A stretch of 43,957 bases of DNA. Source: Clostridia bacterium. GTDB taxonomy: Bacteria; Bacillota; Clostridia; Oscillospirales; CAG-272. The position numbers were made by a program, and so were the translations under genes. Where the stretch lies: positions 1 to 43,957 of the forward strand of contig JAFTON010000105.1 in the NCBI GenBank assembly GCA_017463765.1. Reading direction: 5' to 3'. Below the pieces are notes generated by a model, which worked only from the letters and a program-made list of their open reading frames with translations, was not told the origin of the DNA and did no database searches. Every line of letters starts with the position of its first letter. Position 1 is the first letter of the stretch. Below are positions 27,195 through 36,600 of this stretch, piece by piece.

Positions 27195-28006
27195 TGATGA
27201 AGAAGCGTTCCGTTATGCATTCAATAGCGGCAGCGCCCCATATTTTTTGGGCAATTCTATTTATTGTTCTGCCGCTTATCATAGTGATTTACTATGCCTT
27301 TACGGATGACACGGGAGCGTTCAGCTTTGATAACATTTTATCTCTCGGCGAGTACGTCCCAATTTTTGTGCTCTCGCTTGAGCTATCCGTAATTGCAACC
27401 TTTATTTGTCTTTTAATAGGTTATCCCCTCGCCTACATAATGGCAAAGGCTAAGCCCGAGCATCAGAAGATATTCGTTATGCTTCTTATGCTTCCCATGT
27501 GGACAAACCTGCTTATCAGAACCTACTCTATAATGGCTATTCTTGACGACGGTGGTCTGCTCAATACCATTCTCGGTACTTCTATGCATATCGTCGGCAC
27601 GAAGGGGGCTGTTATCTTCGGTATGGTTTATGACTTCCTTCCCTATATGGTTCTTCCTATCTATACCTGTATTTCCAAGATAGACAAGCATATGTGGGAG
27701 GCAGCCAGCGACCTTGGATGTAATACCTTCCAGGTTATTACTAAGGTAATCTTCCCTCTTTCAATGTCGGGAGTGATTTCGGGTGTCACAATGGTTCTCG
27801 TTCCCTCTATCAGCACCTTCTACATTTCACAGAAGCTTGGTGGTGGAACCTTCGAACTTATCGGTGATACCATCGAAAGACAGTTCGTTACCGGTGCATA
27901 TAACGTCGGTGGCGCAATCTCGCTTGTTATGATGATACTGATACTTATTTCCATCGGTGTCATGAACAGATTCTCCGAAGAGGATGAAGGAGGTATTATA
28001 GTATGA
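27194..28006 (+). CDS. potB: Spermidine/putrescine ABC transporter permease
   Basis: The 270-residue membrane protein has six predicted helices and the EAA-type cytoplasmic loop (WEAASDLGCNTFQVITKVIFPLS, residues ~173-195) that docks the ATPase. It is the PotB/PotH class permease. ATG is fused to the potA stop (TGATG) and its 3' end overlaps potC by four bases, so translation is coupled along the operon. Confidence 0.96.
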   Translation: MMKKRSVMHSIAAAPHIFWAILFIVLPLIIVIYYAFTDDTGAFSFDNILSLGEYVPIFVLSLELSVIATFICLLIGYPLAYIMAKAKPEHQKIFVMLLMLPMWTNLLIRTYSIMAILDDGGLLNTILGTSMHIVGTKGAVIFGMVYDFLPYMVLPIYTCISKIDKHMWEAASDLGCNTFQVITKVIFPLSMSGVISGVTMVLVPSISTFYISQKLGGGTFELIGDTIERQFVTGAYNVGGAISLVMMILILISIGVMNRFSEEDEGGIIV

Positions 28007-28830
28007 AAAAATATGCCTCCAGAATATATCTTTGTCTCGTATTTGCGATACTGTATATTCCCATCCTTACGCTTATGCTCTTTTCATTCAACAATGCCGA
28101 GAGCACTGCGAACTTTACCGGCTTCAGCCTTCAGTGGTATATAAAGCTTTTCTCTGATGAGAATGCGTTTATTGCTCTGAGAAACACGCTTATTCTTGCA
28201 GTATCCTCCTCCCTGCTCTCCACAATCATAGGTACGGCTGCAGCAGAGGGTATTTATCGCATGAGAAGCAAGTGGCTGAAGAATGCCGTTAATTCGGTAA
28301 CCAACGTTCCTATGATGAACCCCGATATTGTTACGGGTGTATCCTTCATGCTGTTCTTTGCAGCAGTGGTTGGTCTTCTTAACATAGAGGATTATGACTC
28401 TATCGGATTTGCTGCAATGCTTATCGCACACACCACATTCTGCCTTCCCTACGTTATTCTCTCGGTTCTGCCCAGAATAAACGAGCTTGGCGATTCGCTC
28501 ACCGAAGCAGCTCTTGACCTGGGCTGTACTCCCTTCAGAGCATTCTTTACGGTAAAACTGCCTAATATTATGCCCGGTGTTATTTCGGGTATGGTAATGG
28601 CATTTACACTTTCGCTTGACGACTTTGTAATTTCTTATTTCGTCAGCCCATCTAATTTCCAGACGCTTCCTCTGCTCATCTATTCAATGACTAAAAAGAC
28701 GGTAAAGCCTGATATGTACGCACTTTCCACAATCATCATTATCACTGTCTTTACCCTGCTTATCATATCGAATATCAAGAGCTTTAAGAAAACAGATAAC
28801 AGAGGACGTAAGAAGGGAGGTAAGGCGTAA
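28003..28830 (+). CDS. potC: Spermidine/putrescine ABC transporter permease
   Basis: A 275-residue six-helix permease with the family start segment FSFNNAESTANFTGFSLQWY and an EAA loop (TEAALDLGCTPFRAFFTVKLPNIMPG, residues ~167-192; quoted only for position). It pairs with PotB to form the channel. It begins in an ATGA overlap and ends in a TAATG overlap with potD. Confidence 0.96.
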   Translation: MKKYASRIYLCLVFAILYIPILTLMLFSFNNAESTANFTGFSLQWYIKLFSDENAFIALRNTLILAVSSSLLSTIIGTAAAEGIYRMRSKWLKNAVNSVTNVPMMNPDIVTGVSFMLFFAAVVGLLNIEDYDSIGFAAMLIAHTTFCLPYVILSVLPRINELGDSLTEAALDLGCTPFRAFFTVKLPNIMPGVISGMVMAFTLSLDDFVISYFVSPSNFQTLPLLIYSMTKKTVKPDMYALSTIIIITVFTLLIISNIKSFKKTDNRGRKKGGKA

Positions 28831-30170
28831 TGAAAACAATCAGAATTGCTTTACTCCTTTGCCTGATGCTTATTTTTGCATCGGTACTCTGTTCCTGTGG
28901 TAGCGAGGATGATGGCGAGGTCAAAAGAGATTACCCTACCAAGACGCTCAACGTTTATAACTGGGGCGAATATATCTCTGACGAGGATGACGAGGAGTGT
29001 GGGCTCTTTGATGTAAATTCTGCGTTCGAGGAATTCTTTAACAAAAATCTTGCCGATGATTACGGCTTCTACGTTAAGGTAAACTATTCCACCTACGCCA
29101 CCAACGAGGATATGTACGCAAAGATAACAAACAGTGCCGTTGCATACGATATCGTTATTCCTTCGGATTATATGATTCAAAAGATGATCAATGCAGGTCT
29201 GCTTATGCCTCTTGATTATTCAAAGCTCTCTAATTATAGAAACATAAACGAGGACTTCAAGGGTCTGTATTATGATCCCGAGGATATCTATTCTGTTCCC
29301 TACACCTACGGTATGCTTGGTATTATCTACAACTCCGAGTTTGTTGACGAGGAGGATATTGCCGAGGAGAGCTGGAGTCTGCTTTGGAACGAGAAATATA
29401 AGGGTAAGATTCTTCAGTTCAACAACCCCCGTGATGCATTCGGTACGGCAATGTACTGGAAGGATCTTGATATAAACTCAAACGATCCTACCGTTTGGAA
29501 TCAGGCGCTCGAGCTCCTTAAGAAACAGAAACCACTGCTTCAGGGTTACGTAAACGACGAAATATTCAATAAGATGAAGGGCGCGTCAGCATATATTGCC
29601 CCCTATTTTGCAGGCGACTTTCTTACTATGGCTGCAGAAAACGAGGATCTCAATCTGTACTACCCCAAGGAAGGCACTAACTACTTTGTTGACGCTATGT
29701 GCATTCCCACAACCTCCAAGAACCCCGATATCGCTCACGAGTATATCAACTACATGATTTCGGTTGAGGCTGCGACAGCAAATGCGCTTTACATCGGTTA
29801 CGCATCTCCCAACAAGGCTGTTACCGACAGTGATTATTATAAAGAAATGCTTTCCTATAACTATGATACAGAGTATGTTTCTGCATGGGATGTTCTCTAC
29901 GGTAAGAGCAAGGATGAGGCGAATGCAAGCTATTCTCACAATCCTGCATACATGGACTATTACAGAGACGAAAACGTTGATATTCAATCTCACGTTAATT
30001 CTCTCTGGGAGTCGCTTAAAACCGAAAACTCCACTGAGTTGTGGATTCACATCACAAGCATTTCGATAGTAGTTGGAGTTCTTTCCTTCGCGTCCTACGA
30101 TATCTATATCAAGAAAAAGAGATCGAAGGATTACAGAATGAGAGATAAAGCAAAAAAACAACAAAAATAA
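28830..30170 (+). CDS. potD: Polyamine-binding lipoprotein with extra C-terminal membrane helix
   Basis: The 446-residue protein has a lipoprotein signal (L-C-S-Cys23), then a periplasmic-type PotD/PotF fold: TLNVYNWGEYIS near residue 38, YDIVIPSDYMIQKM near 109, SVPYTYGMLGIIYN near 156, and ANALYIGYASPNKAV near 330. Typical PotD ends near residue 350. This one adds ~90 residues, including a hydrophobic helix (HITSISIVVGVLSFASYDIYI, residues ~404-425) followed by a very basic tail KKKRSKDYRMRDKAKKQQK. The tail should lie in the cytosol by the positive-inside rule. The protein would thus be anchored at both ends. Last gene of potABCD. Confidence 0.93.
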   Translation: MKTIRIALLLCLMLIFASVLCSCGSEDDGEVKRDYPTKTLNVYNWGEYISDEDDEECGLFDVNSAFEEFFNKNLADDYGFYVKVNYSTYATNEDMYAKITNSAVAYDIVIPSDYMIQKMINAGLLMPLDYSKLSNYRNINEDFKGLYYDPEDIYSVPYTYGMLGIIYNSEFVDEEDIAEESWSLLWNEKYKGKILQFNNPRDAFGTAMYWKDLDINSNDPTVWNQALELLKKQKPLLQGYVNDEIFNKMKGASAYIAPYFAGDFLTMAAENEDLNLYYPKEGTNYFVDAMCIPTTSKNPDIAHEYINYMISVEAATANALYIGYASPNKAVTDSDYYKEMLSYNYDTEYVSAWDVLYGKSKDEANASYSHNPAYMDYYRDENVDIQSHVNSLWESLKTENSTELWIHITSISIVVGVLSFASYDIYIKKKRSKDYRMRDKAKKQQK

Positions 30171-30173
30171 ATT

Positions 30174-30208
30174 AAGACCGACGGACAAAAATGCCGTCGG
30201 TCTTTTTA
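30174..30208. terminator. Bidirectional terminator between potD and the radical SAM gene
   Basis: AAGACCGACGG (30174-30184) pairs perfectly over 11 bp with CCGTCGGTCTT (30194-30204), with T tracts on the plus strand and an A/T-rich flank on the minus strand. Confidence 0.9.
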
Positions 30209-30219
30209 AAATAAAAACA

Positions 30220-31107
30220 CTAAATTCCACTGCCGTCGAAGGGCGGGATAAAGCTTTCGCTCGCTGTACCGAACTCCTGGGTGAAGCCGTTTGTGAGTCC
30301 CAGCCTTTCGGCATAGTCGGTAAGCTGGGCGTATTCCTCGTAAGTTACCCTGCGGTTAAGGGGTGGCTTCATATTCGGCATTGGGGTGTATTGGTTCATA
30401 AGGCTGATATAGATCTTATCGCCGTAGGTATCAAGAAGATATTTCAGGCAAAGCTTTGCTTCGGCTACGTGACCCGGAAGAAGAAGAATGCGAACAATAA
30501 GCCCCTTTTTCATTATTCCCTTTTCGTCAAACGTGGGCTCACCAACCTGCCTGAACATCTCAGCTATTGCTGCCTTCGCGGCCTCGGGGTAATTGGCAGC
30601 ATTGGAGTAAGCCTCGGCCGTCTTGGAGGTATAATACTTCATGTCGGGAAGATAAATATCCACAAGTCCGTCGAGAAGCTTAAGTGCATCGGGAGTGTCA
30701 TAGCTGCCAGTGTTATAAACAACAGGAACTGAGAGGTGCTGTTGTTTTGCTATCCTTACAGCCTCGGCAACAGATGGAATATAGTGGGTGGGTGTCACAA
30801 GATTTATGTTATGCGCACCCTTAGCCTGAAGCTCCAGCATTATTTCTGCGAGACGTTCCACAGTAACGCTTTTTCCTGCTCTGCCACGGGATATCTCTCG
30901 ATTTTGACAAAATACGCAGGATAAGGAGCATCCCGAGAAGAAAATTGTACCCGAGCCCATCTCGCCTGAAATCGGTGGTTCCTCCCAGAAATGAAGGGCT
31001 GCGCGCGCAATACTTACGTCTATAGAGGCAACACAGTAACCGACCGTATTCCTTCGGTCTATACCACAACGCCTTGCGCAAAGACTACATTTTTCATAAC
31101 CGTTCAA
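30220..31107 (-). CDS. Radical SAM protein, pyruvate formate-lyase activating enzyme-like
   Basis: The start codon is TTG, with GGGGGAGGG spaced correctly before it; the nearby ATG is out of frame. The 295-residue protein has the 4Fe-4S/SAM motif CSLSCVFC (Cys60, Cys64, Cys67), an N-terminal cysteine set (CSLCARRCGIDR) and the ending FGTASESFIPPFDGSGI typical of the PflA-like radical SAM group often annotated as AMMECR1-associated or putative PFL activases. Its substrate is not known, and no glycyl-radical enzyme gene is nearby. The short gap to the divergent dCMP deaminase gene holds no convincing promoter for it. Confidence 0.88.
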   Translation of the reverse strand: MNGYEKCSLCARRCGIDRRNTVGYCVASIDVSIARAALHFWEEPPISGEMGSGTIFFSGCSLSCVFCQNREISRGRAGKSVTVERLAEIMLELQAKGAHNINLVTPTHYIPSVAEAVRIAKQQHLSVPVVYNTGSYDTPDALKLLDGLVDIYLPDMKYYTSKTAEAYSNAANYPEAAKAAIAEMFRQVGEPTFDEKGIMKKGLIVRILLLPGHVAEAKLCLKYLLDTYGDKIYISLMNQYTPMPNMKPPLNRRVTYEEYAQLTDYAERLGLTNGFTQEFGTASESFIPPFDGSGI

Positions 31108-31135
31108 TCTGACCCTCCCCCTTTCTTATTGGCTA

Positions 31136-31164
31136 TTGACATGTGTGTATTTTTGTGATACAAT
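31136..31164 (+). promoter_or_regulatory. dCMP deaminase promoter
   Basis: TTGACA (31136-31141), 17-base spacer, TACAAT (31159-31164), about 25 bases before the start codon. Confidence 0.8.
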
Positions 31165-31194
31165 AAAGGAAATTCCTTTTTTGCGAGGTTTAAA

Positions 31195-31680
31195 ATGGAT
31201 AAGAGACAAGACTACATATCCTGGGACGAATACTTTATGGGCGTTGCAATCCTTGCATCCCAGAGATCTAAGGATCCCAGCACTCAGGTAGGTGCCTGCA
31301 TAATTGATGGTGATAAGCGAATATTGTCCACCGGATACAACGGCTTCCCTAAGGGCTGCTCGGATGACGAGTTTCCCTGGAACAGAGACGAAAGTCAGGG
31401 AGAAACCAAGTATCAGTATGTTGTTCACGCCGAGCTTAATGCAATCCTTAACGCAAGTGGCAAGAAGCTTGCCGATGCTACGCTGTACGTTGGTCTTTTC
31501 CCCTGCAACGAGTGTGCTAAGGCGATCATTCAATCCGGTATCACCGAGGTGGTATATCTATCCGATAAGTATCACAACACCTCTGCAATGACGGCATCGA
31601 GAAAGATGCTTGACGCAGCAGGAGTAAAATACAGACAGATCAAGCCTACAAAGGCAAGTATCGTGCTTAACTTCAATTGA
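31195..31680 (+). CDS. Deoxycytidylate (dCMP) deaminase
   Basis: The 161-residue zinc enzyme has the catalytic HAE motif (His78, Glu80) and PCNEC (Cys104, Cys107), along with the dCMP-deaminase N-terminal STQVGACIID and TGYNGFPKGCSDDEFPW segments that distinguish it from cytidine deaminases. It converts dCMP to dUMP for dTMP synthesis and resembles ComEB. The ribosome site GCGAGGT is suitable. It is monocistronic and convergent with alaX via a shared terminator. Confidence 0.95.
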   Translation: MDKRQDYISWDEYFMGVAILASQRSKDPSTQVGACIIDGDKRILSTGYNGFPKGCSDDEFPWNRDESQGETKYQYVVHAELNAILNASGKKLADATLYVGLFPCNECAKAIIQSGITEVVYLSDKYHNTSAMTASRKMLDAAGVKYRQIKPTKASIVLNFN

Positions 31681-31685
31681 TTATT

Positions 31686-31711
31686 AAGGGTGCTTTTCAG
31701 CACCCTTTTAT
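31686..31711. terminator. Shared terminator between the dCMP deaminase gene and alaX
   Basis: AAGGGTGC (31686-31693) pairs with GCACCCTT (31700-31707), T-rich on the plus strand. It abuts the alaX stop codon at 31708-31710. Confidence 0.85.
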
Positions 31712-32859
31712 TTTTCAAAAAATGCCCGTATTCCAGCAAGCGTTGCAGAGAAAGAACCCTGGATCATCTCGGTTCTGCCACCACCTCTGCCCGAAAGAGC
31801 TTTATTGATTTCCTTTGTCATACTTCTAAGATCAACCGTGTGAGATGAAATAACGTATTTATAATCGCCGTCACATCCCGAAAGAGCCACGGTTATTCCA
31901 CCAACCTTCAGATTTGCTATATTAGAAAAAGCAATTAATTCCGGAATAGAGAAATCGGATAGAAGGAACACTTTTGATTTGTCTGTTTTTTTAACCTTCC
32001 CTGCCTCAAGCTCGGCAATCCTGAGCCTTGCAGCTTTAAGTCCCGATTTTAAACTTTCGGTCTCAGTAACGTATGCTTCAAGCGTTGTGGCAACCTCAGA
32101 TTGAGGAGTTGAGAGCATGCCTGATATTTTCTTTATGTTTTCATATCTTGCACGGTAGTCACGAAGAGCGCGCTTACCTGCAACCATCCATATGCGAGTG
32201 CCACCACGGTGCTTCATGAAGTCGAGAATCTTAATGATACCGATCTCACCCGTATAAGAAACGTGAGGAGCGCAGCAAGCACAGGTATCAACCTCGCCTA
32301 TCTGCACCAGGCGAACCCCCTCGCTGATATCAAGCTTTGAACGGTATTTGATATACGGAAGCTTATTCTCAGGAGGAAAATATGCCTCTACCTGAATGTT
32401 TGAAAAAACAACATCGTTAGCCATCTCTTCAATTCTGTCAAGCTGTGCTCTGTCAAGCACGCCGTCAACGTCAAAGGTAACCTCATCCTCACCGAGATGG
32501 AAGCCAACGTTATCAAATCCGTACAAGCTGTGAATTATTCCACAGAGAATATGCTCGGCAGTATGGCATTGCATTTTTTCAAATCTGGATTCAAACTCAA
32601 TGCTGCACCAATGCTCACCGAGAGTTGGCTCGGTATCGGTTATATGGTGAACCACGCCGTCTTTTTCGTAAACCTGTAACACACGGGATTCAGCAATAAA
32701 TCCCACGTCTGCGCTCTGCCCTCCTTCCTCGGGGAAGAAGGCAGTTTTATCTAAAATTACGTCATATCCTCCATCTATCACTGAGACCTCTATGACGCTG
32801 GCGTAGAAATCGCCTATGTAGGCATTCTGATAATAAAGCTTTTCGGTTTTAGTCGACAT
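31708..32859 (-). CDS. AlaX-type alanyl-tRNA editing protein with DHHA1 domain
   Basis: ATG at 32857-32859 has GAGGAGG just upstream, so the 383-residue form is preferred to one 20 residues longer. The first ~240 residues match the AlaRS editing domain: the FPEEGGQSADVG segment, the zinc-binding HTAEH (His99, His103), and the later EVDTCACCAPHV cysteine/histidine pair. The region after ~250 is helical, and the C-terminal end GRGGGRTEMIQGS is the DHHA1 signature. It should hydrolyse mischarged Ser- or Gly-tRNA-Ala in trans. It overlaps the upstream pseudouridine synthase gene by 11 bases, so the two are translationally coupled. Confidence 0.92.
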   Translation of the reverse strand: MSTKTEKLYYQNAYIGDFYASVIEVSVIDGGYDVILDKTAFFPEEGGQSADVGFIAESRVLQVYEKDGVVHHITDTEPTLGEHWCSIEFESRFEKMQCHTAEHILCGIIHSLYGFDNVGFHLGEDEVTFDVDGVLDRAQLDRIEEMANDVVFSNIQVEAYFPPENKLPYIKYRSKLDISEGVRLVQIGEVDTCACCAPHVSYTGEIGIIKILDFMKHRGGTRIWMVAGKRALRDYRARYENIKKISGMLSTPQSEVATTLEAYVTETESLKSGLKAARLRIAELEAGKVKKTDKSKVFLLSDFSIPELIAFSNIANLKVGGITVALSGCDGDYKYVISSHTVDLRSMTKEINKALSGRGGGRTEMIQGSFSATLAGIRAFFEK

Positions 32860-33526
32860 ATTTTTCCTCCTCAAAGAGTGACCAGGGATAATCGGTAAGA
32901 CTCGGCAATCTTGTAGCACTTACCTCCTTGCCGTTAAACTGAAAGACAAGTCCGGTGGCAAAGAGCGCAGGCATTTTCGCCTTAAAATCTCGACTGCCGT
33001 ATTTTCTATCCCCAATAAGTGGCATTTTGCGTGATGAGAATTGGGCGCGTATCTGATGAAATCGGCCTGTTTTAAGCTTTATTCTGACAAGAGAAACAGA
33101 GCGTCCGTCGCAATCCACAGTGGACAGAGTGCTATATTCAAGCTCAGCCTCCTTGACCCCATTACGCTTACGGTCGGTGACAAATGCCTTACCAAGTGCC
33201 TGATCTTTATAGATATAATCCTTCATAATCCCACCGTCGGGACAGCCCTCTACAACAGCAAAATACTCCTTAGTAATTCTATGCTCTGCTACAAGACATG
33301 AAAGAGTGGCAGCGCTTTTTTTATTTCTTGCAAAGACGATAAGACCACCCACCACCCTGTCAAGTCGGTGAATAAGATAAAGTATATCCGGCTCACCGTT
33401 CTCACGAAGCAGCATGGAGCAGGCAGTCATTGCATCGGTATCACCACTCGGATCGGATTGGGAAGGTACACCCGGTGGCTTATAGATAATAACGTAATCC
33501 TTTGTTTTCGAAATGATTTCTATCAT
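32849..33526 (-). CDS. RluA-family pseudouridine synthase
   Basis: The 225-residue protein lacks an S4 domain and contains the catalytic Asp56 in HRLDRVVGGLIVFAR, the VIIYKPPGVPSQSD start motif and the KTGRFHQIRAQF motif. It belongs to the short RluA/TruC-like group; the target RNA position is unknown. GAGGAA precedes ATG, but directly upstream of that lies an intrinsic-terminator hairpin with seven T residues (33535-33565). The gene's likely promoter is farther upstream (33602-33630), so the hairpin would be transcribed within its leader. It is followed by the overlapping alaX gene. Confidence 0.92.
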   Translation of the reverse strand: MIEIISKTKDYVIIYKPPGVPSQSDPSGDTDAMTACSMLLRENGEPDILYLIHRLDRVVGGLIVFARNKKSAATLSCLVAEHRITKEYFAVVEGCPDGGIMKDYIYKDQALGKAFVTDRKRNGVKEAELEYSTLSTVDCDGRSVSLVRIKLKTGRFHQIRAQFSSRKMPLIGDRKYGSRDFKAKMPALFATGLVFQFNGKEVSATRLPSLTDYPWSLFEEEKYVD

Positions 33527-33534
33527 AATTCCTC

Positions 33535-33565
33535 AAAAAAATCGGAGGTCAAAGCCGACCTCCGA
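33535..33565 (-). terminator. Terminator hairpin in front of the rluA-like gene
   Basis: TCGGAGGTC (33542-33550) pairs perfectly with GACCTCCGA (33557-33565) with a 6-base loop; in the minus direction T7 follows, then GAGGAA and the ATG. It ends the large MBG/uL15-like gene, but a promoter-like element lies between that gene and the hairpin, so it may also attenuate the downstream operon. Confidence 0.85.
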
Positions 33566-33601
33566 ATCTGTGATTTTCCGAATAAAGTTAGCTATGCTAT
33601 A

Positions 33602-33630
33602 ATTTTAGCATATAGCATTAATTTTTTCAA
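33602..33630 (-). promoter_or_regulatory. Candidate promoter of the rluA-alaX operon
   Basis: Minus strand TTGAAA (33625-33630), 17-base spacer, TAAAAT (33602-33607), located just after the stop of the large upstream gene. The predicted leader (~69 bases) contains the terminator hairpin. Confidence 0.6.
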
Positions 33631-33636
33631 GTGGTT

Positions 33637-36600
33637 TTATTCTTTTTCGTCCTTACTTCTCTCCTTAAAGGTTACCACCTTCGTAACCTTACCACCTGTC
33701 AAGGCGATCATCTTCACTGCCGACAGGCTGAAATCGTTGGCAAACACCATGAGAGGCTTATCTATACTTCCACCACCGAGCACCTTTATATATGCTACCT
33801 CATCTGAAATCAGCCCCTTGCTTTTAAGTGTATTAACGTCAACACGCTCACCGGGCAAGAAGCTTTTGCTTAATACGCCTACGTTGATTATCTCCTTTTC
33901 AACACCACGGGTATATATTATCTCTCCCTCACGGTTGATAAGACTCTTTGCAAGCGAATCTGTGATAAGGCTGTCTGCCCTCTCGGCATCTATCTCAAAG
34001 TCGATTATTTCAAGCTCGGAGGCTTCCTCGATTGGTATATCTCCTTTTTCCTCCTCAGAATCGGTAAATGCGACCGTATCAATGCTCTCTATTTCCTTCT
34101 CAAAGTACTCGGCAATTCCCTTGTCGCCATCATCCTTCATTTCATCCTCTCTCGGCATCGGCGCTCTGTAGCCTCTGTTATGCCATCTGCATTTCAGCAT
34201 TGCAACCCCACTTACGATACGTTCACGGTTGCGCAGCGCATAGCTAACTGCATAGGCACAAGCTGCAAGAAGCATAAACAAGCAAACAATTATTATTGCT
34301 CCCTTCGGAGTTGGATACGGAAGACGTATTATTTTACCCGAGGTAACGTCCAGAATATAGTTCGGATTATCTGATATGATAATAACACGCCTGCCCTCTC
34401 GGTAGGGTGTAACCGTAAGTATATCATCACCGTATACCGTTCCTGCTGTAATTTTATACTCAACGTCCGAAAGCTCCTCGAACAATCTGAGCCTGACGTC
34501 ATCAACGCTTACCGACAACGTTGTAGGAAGTATCTCGAAAATGGCATAGGCTATATTATCACTACCGTTAGCAAAAATAAAGTTTTCCGGATCGGAAAGC
34601 TCAATTGTAACCGTATATTTGCCCACGTCTGTTAATTCATGGGTTGTAAGGACTCTGTACAGAGGCGAATCGGACATTGCAGATTGTCCCATACCGTTAT
34701 ATACGCTTGTAAGGTATGGCGTATTTATTTCACGCTTTTCAATAACGAAATCACAGTACGGAACACTTGGCTCGTTATAGTTTTCGCTATCGTATTCAAG
34801 CACTGCGCCAATCCTATAGCTTCCTGCATTAATTTTTTCGCCACCTACGTATTCCTTTACTACAACTCCGTCCGGAAGCCCCTCAAGACATGGTATCTTG
34901 GCTGTTCCGTCATAGGTCTGATGGAGATTTGTCCATTTTACCCCCGACATATCATAATCGGCATATTCCACCACTATGGGAAGAGTTAATACAAATCCAC
35001 AATATTCGAGACGAACCGACAGGTCTTTTTTTCTGAATGAGACTCCGTTCTCATAGCTTATCTCTACCAACGAAGGATCAATCTCATCAACGCTTCCATC
35101 ATTATTAATCACCTTACAGCAGTAATCCTCTGGGCTGAGACACTCATACGCCCTGATAATCTTCTTCGTAATCGAGGCATGGAAGGATACAGGCTGCACC
35201 TTAATTATTTCAAAGGTAATTATTCCGGATTTAAGCGAAGTGTAATTATCTGTTTCACCGACAGACATCACTGCGTAGTATTTTCCACAGTTTTTCGGTG
35301 TTTGTATTTTATTTTCGGCAGAAGCATCCAGGTAGAAGGTAATATTTACCTCTCCGAATCTGCTCTTACCGGGAAGTATAATCTCACCTCCCTCATAGCA
35401 TATCGAATCGGAAGGCTCAACCGACCAATAATTCATAGCCTTATTAATTGTGTATTCAAGCTTATCATTGATTATATAATAATCGCTGTTTTCGGTTGTG
35501 ACTGTGGCAATATATTTACCTGTATTAACAGCTCCTCCCGTAACCTTAACAGTGCATTCCTCTGCAAAGGCAGCAGGATTAATTACCTCGCCTGTATAGC
35601 TCAGGCTATTTTCACCCCAATCCACCGATATTCCCTTTGGAGTTATTACGACGCTTGAATATCTGTCGGGTGGAAGATTATAGTTTTTGCTGTTTGTATG
35701 GAAGCTTACGGTAACCGAAACCTTACCGTCACTGACGTGTGACGCACCGTAGGAGAAGCTGTATTCAAGAGCTATTCCGTCTGCGCCGACAGGCATAGTC
35801 CCAATCAGAGTTGGATAATGCATTCTGCCGTCAAAAACGTAGCTTTCGCTTCTGAAGCTTACACCAGACATATCATAGTCTGCCTTTTTTATCTCCCAAC
35901 TGTGGCTGAGTGTTGGTGGAGGATTATAGTTCTTTTCATCCCAGCTAAGCATTGCTACAGCAGTATAGCTTCCTGCATCGGTGGCTATATCTTCACTGTA
36001 GCCTATCACGCTGACCCCCTCGGGAAGTCCGGATATGCTAATGCTTTTCTTGCTTCCGTCATAGGTAAAGCTATCCTTGCTCCAAAACGCTTGTGATAAA
36101 TCAAAGTCAGCCTTTCTTATCTCATACTCTACCGTTGTATTAATAAACTCATAATTCAGATCCTTAGCCGTGGCTCTGGCAATATACCCTACACCTGCAT
36201 TAGTGGCTGCCCCACTCACACTGAGATAAATCCTGTTTCCCCTTACATCAAGGAAATAAGCTGTGGGCGATTTGCTTCTTCCGTCAAACACGAAGGAGGT
36301 GTTCTCCCATACTATATGAGCACTCCTAGGCTCTACCGTCATACTCAACACTCTGCTCTCGGGAGTTAGGTAATCCTTGCTTTCTGTAGCAAAGTCAACA
36401 CTTACATCATAAATGCCAACATCGATACCACCTCCCGATACGGTAATTTCGAGAGGAATGCCGTCAAGGCCAACTATTTGAGACAGAGGCCCTGTATAGC
36501 TCTGAAAGCTGCCGTTATACTCGGTTGTGAAATTCACAAGCTGAAGCGAGGTAAGATCGTATGAAATACGGTTTACGGTGATCGGTAAATAAACGCTCTT

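Noticed and set aside
31108..31195. Promoter for the radical SAM gene overlapping the dCMP deaminase promoter
   Set aside because: On the minus strand only a poor TTGTAT and no acceptable -10 at 16-18 bases could be found.
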